Origin: Coleofasciculus sp. FACHB-1120
GTDB taxonomy: Bacteria; Cyanobacteriota; Cyanobacteriia; Cyanobacteriales; FACHB-T130
DNA: 64,000 nt
Reading direction: 5' to 3'
Assembly (NCBI RefSeq): GCF_014698845.1
Contig: NZ_JACJTV010000005.1
Location: 62,001-126,000 of the forward strand
Shown: one piece after another, positions 26,454-34,191 of the stretch
Position numbering within the stretch: the stretch's first letter is position 1
Layout of the letters: each line of letters starts with the position of its first letter
Notes under the pieces: model-generated
Database searches by the model: none
What the model saw: the letters and a program-made list of their open reading frames with translations, nothing else
Told to the model about the DNA's origin: nothing
Program-made: the position numbers and the translations under genes

Positions 26454-27386
26454 GTGTCTACCCCAACTTCCCCTCCCTCAATCCCCAATCCCACTCCTTC
26501 TGATGGAATAGAATCGCCAGTGCTAATGGGCAGCAAACGCCCCGGTTTGAAGTGGTTGGAACCAATCGCGCTGCTGGGTCCGGCTGGTATCTGGTTGGCT
26601 TTGTTGCTAGTGCTGCCAACGCTAGTGATTTTTCAGCTAAGTTTAGTGCCAGGAATCCGACCTGGGGATGTAGTGAATCCCAGCGGTTTGGATAATTATA
26701 CGCTGGTGTTTCAACCAGTTTACTTGCAGGTGATCGGGCGATCGCTATTTTTTGCAATTGGCACTACAATCGTTTGTCTTTTACTGGGATTCCCGGTTGC
26801 CTACTGGATTGGTCAGATGGCACCGAAACAGTGGCGAAATTTGCTGCTGCTAGGCTTTGTCTTGCCTTTGTGGACATCATCGCTGCTGCGTTCTTACGCC
26901 TGGATTACAATCTTGCGTCCTACGGGTGTCCTGAACACGATGTTAACGACTTTAGGACTTCCGGCTTTGGAGTTGCTGAACCAGAGTTCAGCCGTATTTA
27001 TTGGGATGGGTTACAGTTATTTGCCGTACATGGTGTTAATTCTTTACGCTTCGGTAGAAAAACTGGATCGCCGGTTGCTGGAGGCATCTGCGGATTTGGG
27101 GGCAAATCCGATTGACACTTTTTGGAAAGTGACTGTCCCGCAAACGCTACCAGGAATTGCGGCTGGTTCTTTGCTTGTATTTATTAGCACTTTAGGAGAT
27201 TTTGTCGATCCGGAATTGCTGGGCGGTGCTTCTAGTATGACGATATCCCGCTTGATTTATAACCAGTTTTTGGGTGCAACTCAGAATTGGGGATTTGGCT
27301 CGTCTTTGAGTATGGTTTTAATTTTTGCCGTCAGCATAGCGATCGCGCTTTTGATTAAATACGGCGATAGCACACCGCAAAAATAA
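26454..27386 (+). CDS. potB: polyamine ABC transporter permease
   Basis: 310 residues with six membrane helices. Family marks: LLGPAGIWLALLLVLPTLVIF, FLLGFPVAYWIGQMAP-like segment, PLWTSSLLRSYAWITILRPTG, and the EAA loop LLEASADLGANPIDTFWKV. It pairs with PotC to form the membrane channel. The start is GTG, preceded by an ACTCAAA repeat array instead of a clear Shine-Dalgarno sequence. Its partner potC is separated from it by a kinase gene. Confidence 0.9.
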   Translation: MSTPTSPPSIPNPTPSDGIESPVLMGSKRPGLKWLEPIALLGPAGIWLALLLVLPTLVIFQLSLVPGIRPGDVVNPSGLDNYTLVFQPVYLQVIGRSLFFAIGTTIVCLLLGFPVAYWIGQMAPKQWRNLLLLGFVLPLWTSSLLRSYAWITILRPTGVLNTMLTTLGLPALELLNQSSAVFIGMGYSYLPYMVLILYASVEKLDRRLLEASADLGANPIDTFWKVTVPQTLPGIAAGSLLVFISTLGDFVDPELLGGASSMTISRLIYNQFLGATQNWGFGSSLSMVLIFAVSIAIALLIKYGDSTPQK

Positions 27387-27703
27387 GGCTTATATAGAAG
27401 GTGCGTTGGCGATAGTGTAACGCACCATTATTTTCAGAAAATATCTAAAATTTCTGTTAAATATTTGCCATAAGTACTAGACAACTATTGGCGCAAATGC
27501 TAGGTTTATATAATGGGAATCTGTGCGCCCATATAAAGTATTATTTGAATTTAATAATGATTGATTGGTCAGTAAGCGCTGACTAATTCACTGTTTAGAA
27601 TAACTGTAAGTTGGGTTGAGGAACAAAACCCACCAAATTGTTTAAAGGGGTTGGATTTCCTTACCTTAACCCAATCTATGCTTAATCAAATTTTCAATTA
27701 TTT
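27387..27703. other. spacer potB-kinase gene
   Basis: About 316 AT-rich bases. Near 27400-27430, AAGGTGCGTTGGCG and AGTGTAACGCACC can pair (GGTGCGTT/AACGCACC), giving a plausible terminator-like hairpin after potB. Nothing else is seen. Confidence 0.45.
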
Positions 27704-29464
27704 ATGAGTTATTGCTTAAATCCCGCCTGTCAGAAGTGCCAAAACTCCCACAATGACAAATTTTGCCAAGGTTGCGGGACAAAGCTGGTACTTTTAGGGC
27801 GTTACCGCGCTGTAGCACCACTGGGACAAGGCGGGTTTGGTAGGACTTTTCGGGCAATTGATGAAGCGAAACCGTCCAAACCAGCTTGTGTAATTAAGCA
27901 ATTTTTCCCGATTCAACAAGGCACAAATACAGCTAATAAAGCAGCAGAATTATTTCATCAAGAAGCTGTACGGCTAGAAGAATTAGGCAATTATCCGCAG
28001 ATTCCAGAATTGTTAGCCCATTTTGAGGAAGAGAACCGTCAATATTTGGTGCAACAATTTATCAACGGGCAAAATTTAGCTCAAATATTAGAACAAAAAG
28101 GCGCTTTCAGCGAAACCGAAATTCACAGCTTGTTGACAGACTTGCTGCGCGTCTTGGAATTTGTGCATAGTAAGCAGGTAATTCACCGAGATATTAAGCC
28201 AGAGAATATCATTCGTCGTCAGGTTGATAATCAACTGGTGTTAGTAGATTTTGGTGCGGCTAAATTTGCGACGGGAACTGCATTAGCCAGAACTGGAACA
28301 GTAATTGGTGACTTTCGATATATTGCACCAGAACAAGCAGTCGGGAAAGGAGTTTTTGCCAGCGATTTGTATAGTTTGGGTGTCACCTGCATTCATCTGC
28401 TGACAAATGTTGAGCCTTTAGAGCTATTTGATACTGATGAGGATGCGTGGGTTTGGCAGAATTATTTACCAAGTTCAATTAGCGATGAATTGCGTAGCAT
28501 CTTAGATAAGATGATCCAAAGAGGTGCGAAACGGCGATATCAATCAGCCGAAGACGTAATAAATGCATTAATTTCGCAAAAATTATCTGTAGCGCCAACA
28601 ATTCTGAATATTCCCCAAGCTTCACTACTAAAAACATTTAATTTTGATGTGGTGACAGTAAACGCATACGGAAGAGAAACTAACCGCCGCCAAATGCAGG
28701 CAAAATATTTCTCTGAAAATTTAGGCGCTGGAGTGACACTAGAAATGGTAGAAATTCCAGGTGGTACTTTCCTGATGGGTTCTCCAGACACGGAGGAGGG
28801 GCGAAATAACAGGGAAAGTCCGCAACATCAAGTAACTGTAGCAACGTTTTTCATAGGAAAATTCACTGTTACACAAGCGCAGTGGAAAGCAGTAGCAAAT
28901 CTGCCAAAAATCAACCGATATTTGCAACTAGATCCTTCAAGCTTAAAAGGTCCAAAACGACCTGTAGGAAATGTATTATGGGACGATGCTGTAGAATTTT
29001 GTGCGCGATTGTCTAAAAAAACTGGCAAGAATTATCGTTTACCCAGTGAAACCCAATGGGAATATTCTTGTCGTGCAGGAACAACTACACCTTTTCACTT
29101 TGGCGACACAATTACTATAGATTTAGCAAACTACGACGGAAATTCTACTTACGCATCTGCACCAAAGGGGAAATCTTGTCAGCAGACAACAGACGTGGGG
29201 AGTTTTCTACCCAACGCCTTTGGACTATATGATATGCACGGAAACGTTTGGGAATGGTGTGCTGATATTTGGCACCCTAGTTACAACGGTGCGCCTAATG
29301 ATGGGAGTGCGTGGGAGTCGGGCGGAAATAATTCGTTCCGGATGCTTCGCAGTGGTTCGTGTATCAACGATCCCTGGGCCTGTCGTAGTGCGGTTCGTGC
29401 CAGGAATCAGCCGGATAGCAACAACAGGTACTTTGGATTTCGAGTGGTTATTGCCTCGGCATAG
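27704..29464 (+). CDS. zinc ribbon - Ser/Thr protein kinase - FGE-sulfatase (CLec fold) protein
   Basis: 586 residues. Residues 1-28 hold a Cys-rich ribbon (CLNPACQKC, FCQGCG). A Hanks-type kinase follows: G loop PLGQGGFGRTF, Lys in ACVIKQFF, H161-R-D-I-K-P-E-N, DFGAAK, APEQAVGKG; it looks active. From about 345 to 586 comes an FGE-sulfatase/SUMF1-like domain (EMVEIPGGTFLMGSPDTEEG, RLPSETQWEYSCRAGT, LYDMHGNVWEWCADIW, FGFRVV). The last about 40 residues have the layout of DGR variable regions. Kinase-FGE proteins of this kind are known DGR targets in cyanobacteria. The gene splits potB from potC. A role in phospho-signalling triggered by a ligand bound at the CLec domain is inference. Confidence 0.88.
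   Translation: MSYCLNPACQKCQNSHNDKFCQGCGTKLVLLGRYRAVAPLGQGGFGRTFRAIDEAKPSKPACVIKQFFPIQQGTNTANKAAELFHQEAVRLEELGNYPQIPELLAHFEEENRQYLVQQFINGQNLAQILEQKGAFSETEIHSLLTDLLRVLEFVHSKQVIHRDIKPENIIRRQVDNQLVLVDFGAAKFATGTALARTGTVIGDFRYIAPEQAVGKGVFASDLYSLGVTCIHLLTNVEPLELFDTDEDAWVWQNYLPSSISDELRSILDKMIQRGAKRRYQSAEDVINALISQKLSVAPTILNIPQASLLKTFNFDVVTVNAYGRETNRRQMQAKYFSENLGAGVTLEMVEIPGGTFLMGSPDTEEGRNNRESPQHQVTVATFFIGKFTVTQAQWKAVANLPKINRYLQLDPSSLKGPKRPVGNVLWDDAVEFCARLSKKTGKNYRLPSETQWEYSCRAGTTTPFHFGDTITIDLANYDGNSTYASAPKGKSCQQTTDVGSFLPNAFGLYDMHGNVWEWCADIWHPSYNGAPNDGSAWESGGNNSFRMLRSGSCINDPWACRSAVRARNQPDSNNRYFGFRVVIASA
29344..29455 (+). other. candidate DGR variable region at the 3' end of the kinase-FGE gene
   Basis: The encoded segment has the frame typical of FGE-type variable regions (LR-G-S-NDP---CRSA-R---PD-NN---GFRVV). 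The positions that are usually Asn (AAC/AAT) in a template repeat are here ATC, AAC, TGG, GCC, GTT, GCC, CAG, AGC, AAC, AGG and TAC, while the framework codons (TGT CGT AGT, CCG GAT, GGA TTT CGA GTG) are kept. That is what adenine-directed mutagenesis leaves. No reverse transcriptase or template repeat is in the window. Confidence 0.55.
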
Positions 29465-29765
29465 ACTCCTTAGTCCTTTCCTCCCTTCCCCTCTTCCTTC
29501 GCGCTCTTTGCGTCTTCGCGGTTTATAGAAATCAATTTACCTGAACGCACAGATTTCCATTCTATAAGTATAATCCTAATTCCCGAAAACGCAGTATAAA
29601 ATAATACAAATAATTGAAAGTTCACGGAGACGATAAGACTTGAGACGCGATCGCACTCTTCCAAACACGCGATCGCATCCAGTAAAGTGAAGAAAGTTGG
29701 CATAGAGCGCGTAGCGAAGTGGCTGCTCTCTTCAGCATCGCAAACCCGACAAATGGTGAAATTGA
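29465..29765. other. spacer with dispersed repeat and paired HIP1 sites
   Basis: 29497-29527 (TTCGCGCTCTTTGCGTCTTC and GCGGTTTATAG) is a motif I recognise from many cyanobacterial spacers. Two GCGATCGCA octamer extensions follow at about 29647 and 29667. No gene is seen. This 300-base gap precedes potC. Confidence 0.5.
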
Positions 29766-30617
29766 ATGACAGGCACCGTCAGCCATCAGCAGGAGGAAAT
29801 CCCTTTAGAGATTATGTTGAAGTCCCAAGATAAACCTCGTATTTCTTGGCAGGTTATTTTCACACTGCTTATGTTCTTTTATATGTACCTGCCCATTCTG
29901 GTACTGACGTTTTATAGCTTTAACGAGTCTACCTATAGCGCCGGTTGGGAAGGATTTACCCTCAAATGGTATCTAAAGCTGTTTCAGGACACCCGTATCC
30001 TGACGGCGCTGCAAAATAGCTTAACCGTGGCTTTGTGTGCCGTAGCGATCGCTGCCGTCTTAGGCACCATAATGGCAGTTGGTTTAGCCCGTTATACCTT
30101 TCCGGGGAAAAGCTTGTATCGCGGCGTTTCTTACCTGCCGCTGATTATTCCCGATATTGCGATCGCCGTTGCCACTCTAGTATTTTTAGCCGTCATTGGC
30201 ACGCCGTTGAGCTTGTGGACAATTGTGGCAGCTCATGTCGTCTTTTGTCTTGCCTACGTCGCCTTGGTGGTTTCTTCTCGAATTAGCGGCTTAAACCCCC
30301 ACTTAGAAGAAGCTGCCCTCGATTTAGGGGCGACGCCAGTACAAGCTTTTATCCAAGTGTTGCTTCCCGAATTAATGCCAGCAATTATTTCCGGTTGCCT
30401 GTTAGCCTTTGTCCTCAGTATGGACGACTTTCTCATTGCTAGCTTCACTGCCGGTACGGGTGCCACAACTTTACCCTTAGAAATCTTTAGCCGCATCCGC
30501 ACTGGCGTTAAACCAGATATCAATGCTCTCAGCGTCATGCTGATGATTGTGTCAGGTTTTGTCGCTTTTGTTGCTGAATTACTCCGCTACCGCAGTGAGC
30601 AGAAACGCTTTAAATAG
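29766..30617 (+). CDS. potC: polyamine ABC transporter permease
   Basis: 283 residues, six membrane helices. Marks: FMYLPILVLTFYSFNES-type first helix, WYLKLFQDTRILTALQNSL, SYLPLIIPDIAIAVATL, and the EAA loop LEEAALDLGATPVQAFIQV. It forms the channel with PotB. The ATG at 29766 has no good ribosome binding site. A second ATG at 29814 follows an AGGAGG at 29790, but that is 18 bases away, so the start remains open between the two. It is separated from potB by about 2.4 kb containing the kinase-FGE gene. Confidence 0.88.
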   Translation: MTGTVSHQQEEIPLEIMLKSQDKPRISWQVIFTLLMFFYMYLPILVLTFYSFNESTYSAGWEGFTLKWYLKLFQDTRILTALQNSLTVALCAVAIAAVLGTIMAVGLARYTFPGKSLYRGVSYLPLIIPDIAIAVATLVFLAVIGTPLSLWTIVAAHVVFCLAYVALVVSSRISGLNPHLEEAALDLGATPVQAFIQVLLPELMPAIISGCLLAFVLSMDDFLIASFTAGTGATTLPLEIFSRIRTGVKPDINALSVMLMIVSGFVAFVAELLRYRSEQKRFK

Positions 30618-30868
30618 CTTTTAAAATAGCTTTGAATTTATAGGGAGGTATCAGGTTTTAAAATTTAACGAGGAACAAAAGATTGTCATTAATAAACTAC
30701 TTTGCTGGTAAAATAATTTTATCAACTTAAACGTAATTCTTTATAATGGCAATCTAAGCAAAATTTTTAAAAACGCCTATATTTTTATTATTTAGTAATA
30801 CTAATAATACCAAATCAAGGGGAAAACATAAATTAGAAATGTTTCCAATTTAGACACCATCAGAATTG

Positions 30869-30897
30869 AAAAGGAGGCTGGTAATCAGCCTCCTTTT
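30869..30897. terminator. strong bidirectional terminator after potC
   Basis: AAAAGGAGGCTG (30869-30880), loop GTAAT, CAGCCTCCTTTT (30886-30897): a perfect 12-bp stem with A-run and T-run flanks. It serves potC on the plus strand and the DUF1517 gene on the minus strand. Confidence 0.9.
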
Positions 30898-30948
30898 CAG
30901 AAGAAATAGATAGGGGCGCATAGCAAGAGTGCCCGTATCCGTTGAGGG

Positions 30949-31953
30949 TTAAACAAGTTTCAGAGTGGGATACTCAGCCATCAAATCATCAGAGGTGAGT
31001 GTGTCACCGTCTGCCTGAGGTGCCCAGAGAATTTCTACTGCAAGTAGGCGATCGCTCCCGATGCCACCAATCTGACGCAAGGCTTGACGCAAATCGTCAC
31101 TGCTGTTGATTTTCGGTAGTTGCAGATTGCCTTCGGCACCCACCAAAATCGTCACAATAATATATTCACCAGGGCCTTCGGTTATCGCCTGATTTGCCAG
31201 CTTGCCAGCTTCCTCAGATCCCGCGGGTAAAGATGCTTTCGGCGTTGCTGCCTTGAGCTGATTGTTCACGTTCGAGAGAGTCTCTTCCGTGAATTTGCTG
31301 CGTTCGCCCAATGCTAGCTGATTAAACTTAGCTTCTGCGGCTTGTAGCGCTGTTTGCTGAGATTCTGCTGCCCCATACACCCAATATTCCGGGTGACGTA
31401 GCAAAGCTAGGGTACTTTCCTGAAGCACTTGGGCACGACCGATGGCGGAACTCATATCAGATGTACGCGCCAACTCGTCTAATTCTCCTTGCAAGCCGCG
31501 AGCTTCTGCCAAAAGACCTACTTGCACCTCTGCCACGGAAACTTTGGGATTGCCGTAGCCCAGAGAATCGGCTTCACCCGCGTCACCAGCACCCACGCGG
31601 CGGAAGCTGGAAACCAAGAAGTTAGCGATTCCCAGGAAAATCAAAATCGTAAACAGACCGCCAAATCCGCCCCCGATGCCAAAGAAGGGAAATAGCAAGG
31701 GGAACCCAAACCCGCCCCCAAATCCACCCCCAGGATAAGGAGCCGGATAATATCCGCCGGATGGTGGCGCATAGGTTCGGCTAGGAGGCGCATAGGTGCG
31801 GCTGGGCGCTCTAAAAGAACCGCCTCCAATCCGACCGCCTGTGCGAGCTGCTAAGGCTCCGTCAGCATGACCCAGCGTCAGGGTAAGGATCAGACCAAAG
31901 ACGAACAAAGATTTCAAAAAGGGTTTAATGGCTGAAAGCAGTTTATTACGCAT
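30949..31953 (-). CDS. DUF1517 / FLAP1-like membrane protein
   Basis: 334 residues. A signal sequence (about 1-36, ending GALAA) is followed by a Gly/Tyr/Pro-rich stretch with three RTYAPPS-like units, a Gly/Phe-rich membrane segment (GGGFGGLFTILIFLGIANFLVS, about 95-117) and a soluble C-terminal domain with GNPKVSVAEVQVGLLAEAR, LALLRHPEYWVYGAAES and GEYIIVTILVGAEGNLQLP. This is the DUF1517 pattern shared by cyanobacteria and plastids; the plant member FLAP1 affects thylakoid response to fluctuating light. A thylakoid or plasma-membrane location is likely. Confidence 0.82.
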   Translation of the reverse strand: MRNKLLSAIKPFLKSLFVFGLILTLTLGHADGALAARTGGRIGGGSFRAPSRTYAPPSRTYAPPSGGYYPAPYPGGGFGGGFGFPLLFPFFGIGGGFGGLFTILIFLGIANFLVSSFRRVGAGDAGEADSLGYGNPKVSVAEVQVGLLAEARGLQGELDELARTSDMSSAIGRAQVLQESTLALLRHPEYWVYGAAESQQTALQAAEAKFNQLALGERSKFTEETLSNVNNQLKAATPKASLPAGSEEAGKLANQAITEGPGEYIIVTILVGAEGNLQLPKINSSDDLRQALRQIGGIGSDRLLAVEILWAPQADGDTLTSDDLMAEYPTLKLV

Positions 31954-32302
31954 ACATACTGTGCCTATTCAATCTGATTAAAACTGTAGCGGCTGGCAGC
32001 AACTCCCAGCATCTTCCTAACTATCGAGCCATCCGATCCGACTACATCTATAAATGTATCGCTTCCACTCGACTGGTGCGGGATCAATGCTGGGCGGATT
32101 TCCTCATGGGGAATCCGTACTCGAAAGGATGACCGATGACGAATGAGGGAATCGATATGCGTTATCCAGGAACTGGGCTAGAAACAATAGATGAAATAAC
32201 AGATGAAAAGCACCGGATGGGGAGCAAATCTTGGGGATGTTTTCCAACAAACGACCTGAAATTTATCTTGATCCACTTCTGCCTCATCCTTCATCTTCCC
32301 CC
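31954..32302. other. spacer DUF1517-thiS
   Basis: About 350 bases holding the upstream region of the DUF1517 gene and the downstream region of thiS. Several short repeats of CCATC/GATGA type are present, but no gene, RNA or clear terminator. Confidence 0.4.
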
Positions 32303-32524
32303 CTAGCCGCCGCCGACAATGGTGACGATTTCAATCGCGTCCCCCTCTTTGATCTCCGTTTGCGACCAAAACTGTCGATGGAGAATCTCACCGTTGTACT
32401 CAACCGCCACGAGGCGAGGGTTTAGCCCCAGATGCTCTAACAACTGGGGCAATTTCGTATCAGGTGGGCAGGTACGGGGTTCCCCATTCACTTGCAGTGC
32501 GATCTGACCAGACGGACTAAACAT
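32303..32524 (-). CDS. thiS: sulfur carrier protein ThiS
   Basis: 73 residues from the ATG at 32524, whose first codons overlap the thiE stop (32517-32519) by eight bases. This coupling decides the start over an upstream ATG at 32548. The protein is a ubiquitin-like beta-grasp domain: IALQVNGEPRTCPPDTKL, LVAVEYNGEIL, EGDAIEIVTIVGGG, ending in the Gly-Gly tail that is adenylated and thiocarboxylated to supply sulfur for the thiazole of thiamine. It is translationally coupled to thiE. Confidence 0.9.
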   Translation of the reverse strand: MFSPSGQIALQVNGEPRTCPPDTKLPQLLEHLGLNPRLVAVEYNGEILHRQFWSQTEIKEGDAIEIVTIVGGG

Positions 32525-33650
32525 AAGATTGGGGAACGCGAACATCAACAGCGCGGAGAGTTTGCAGACGACTCAGCTGGGAGAGGAAATACTGAGTCAT
32601 TAGCATCGGCTGATCTGCCTGCATGATGGCACGAACCGCTGCCACTCTTTCGGCTCCCGCCTCCAGCACATCATTTAAGTTATTCGCATCAATGCCCCCA
32701 ATGGCAAACCAGGGAATCGAGGCATTTTCCGCCGCATAGCGGACATAATCCAGCCCAGCAGCAGCTTTATCTACTTTGGTTGGAGTTTCATAAATGGGAC
32801 CAACTCCGATATAGTCAGCACCTTCCTGGATAGCTCGCTGCATTTCTTCCGGGTTCGTGGTGGAGCGACCAACTAGGCGTTGTGGTCCTAGTAACTGTCG
32901 AGCGAGGGCAATGGAGATATCTTGTTGTCCCAGATGCACGCCATCGGCATTCACTGCCAAAGCCAGATCCACCCGGTCGTTCATGATAAACAGGGCACCG
33001 TATTGATGGCATAGCTGGCGGAGTTTGGCGGCGTGAGCGACTCGCACAGAATCGTCGGCATTTTTTTCTCGATACTGTACCAAAGTCAGACCCCCTTGCA
33101 GGGCGGCTTCCACGATGGAAAATAGCTGTTCTGAGGCAGAGGTAACAAGGTACAGATGCGATCGCAACAGTACCTGATGTCGCCGGTAAGCCAGCAAATT
33201 GGTCTCCAGCGTATATACCCGATAGCGCAATTGCTTAGCCGCTGAGCCTAGATCGGGGTCGTAAAGCTTGCTATATTCTTCCAGCACCCGCAGGGCTTCT
33301 TCCACGCGAGCAAAATTGGCTTGCAACAGCTGCTGAATGCTAGAGCGCTGTTGTTCTTGAGGATGAGTCAACTCCGTACCCGCATCCCCTGGGGTATCCC
33401 GTGCAGCCCGAAGCTCCATGCCATGCCATTTGGCTAGCTCCTGTCGCATTTGCTTGCATTCATTGACTAATTGGGAGCTATTCACGCCAAAGCGACACCA
33501 TTCTTCGATAATCCGCAAGCCTTCTCTGGCTCGGTCTAAATTGGCGTCTAGAATGCGGCAAACCGCTGGCTGTGCTTGTATGAGCAAGTCCCCAACTGGC
33601 TCTCGAACGCTGTGTTTCTCGCCCATCGCAACCACTCCATTATTTTTCAT
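32517..33650 (-). CDS. thiE: thiamine-phosphate synthase with N-terminal extension
   Basis: 377 residues; a start at 33626 is also possible. The C-terminal TIM barrel (about 165-360) has the ThiE marks TLVQYREKNADD, FIMNDRVDLALAVNADGVHL, GQQDI, GRSTTNPEEM, ADYIGVGPIYETPTK and FAIGGIDANN. It joins the pyrimidine and thiazole phosphates to form thiamine phosphate. The N-terminal about 150 residues (LDANLDRAREGLRIIEEWCR) form a helical domain that is standard in cyanobacterial ThiE and absent from E. coli. No TPP riboswitch is seen upstream. Confidence 0.92.
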   Translation of the reverse strand: MKNNGVVAMGEKHSVREPVGDLLIQAQPAVCRILDANLDRAREGLRIIEEWCRFGVNSSQLVNECKQMRQELAKWHGMELRAARDTPGDAGTELTHPQEQQRSSIQQLLQANFARVEEALRVLEEYSKLYDPDLGSAAKQLRYRVYTLETNLLAYRRHQVLLRSHLYLVTSASEQLFSIVEAALQGGLTLVQYREKNADDSVRVAHAAKLRQLCHQYGALFIMNDRVDLALAVNADGVHLGQQDISIALARQLLGPQRLVGRSTTNPEEMQRAIQEGADYIGVGPIYETPTKVDKAAAGLDYVRYAAENASIPWFAIGGIDANNLNDVLEAGAERVAAVRAIMQADQPMLMTQYFLSQLSRLQTLRAVDVRVPQSYV

Positions 33651-34191
33651 CGTAGCAGTCTAGTTCCCTAATTTCTGAAATCCGTGAAGTGACAGGGTAG
33701 CACGTACCAACCAAATTTCCTCAATTGCCCCATATATTTTATCCAACTGAATAAAAAATAGAATGCGGGGATTAACAAGGTTGAGCAAAATGAACAATGC
33801 TGATATCGTGCGGATTGTGAACTCAGTCATGTGAACTAAGTCAGTGACATTTCGTCTATGGGTTAGGAGCAAGTAGCGTCCTTATCCCAAGTCTTTAGCC
33901 TACTGTTTTCTAGTTTTTTGTACCTACCTATTTAAGAGCGTTTAACAGCAGTATTATCATTCAAAGAATGCCCCCACAGAACTTTCTTTTGAAATGCCCA
34001 GCGAATTTCTCGCTTTGAAGAGGATGCTCAGGTTGATGAGCTGTTAGCTGTTGGGGTCTTTTTAGAAATGTAAGAAATGTAAACAAACAGGTAGCCTCTA
34101 TCCCAAAATAGGGGTGCATAGACTAAAACTAGGTGCTTTCTTCCATCAGCCTTTACCGATATTGCAGTGCCAACTTGAGAGGAGTAGAGCC
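33651..34191. other. spacer upstream of thiE and the beta-helix gene
   Basis: About 540 bases with divergent promoters expected. No gene, tRNA or repeat array is recognised, and the CTGAGA/ACCTGAT elements of a TPP riboswitch are absent on both strands. An open frame upstream of 34192 is in phase with the next gene but has no ribosome binding site. Confidence 0.45.

Noticed and set aside
29465-31000. DGR reverse transcriptase or template repeat next to the kinase-FGE gene
   Set aside because: No reverse transcriptase motif and no second copy of the variable region were found in the window.
33651-34113. TPP riboswitch upstream of thiE
   Set aside because: The conserved thi-box elements are not found on either strand.
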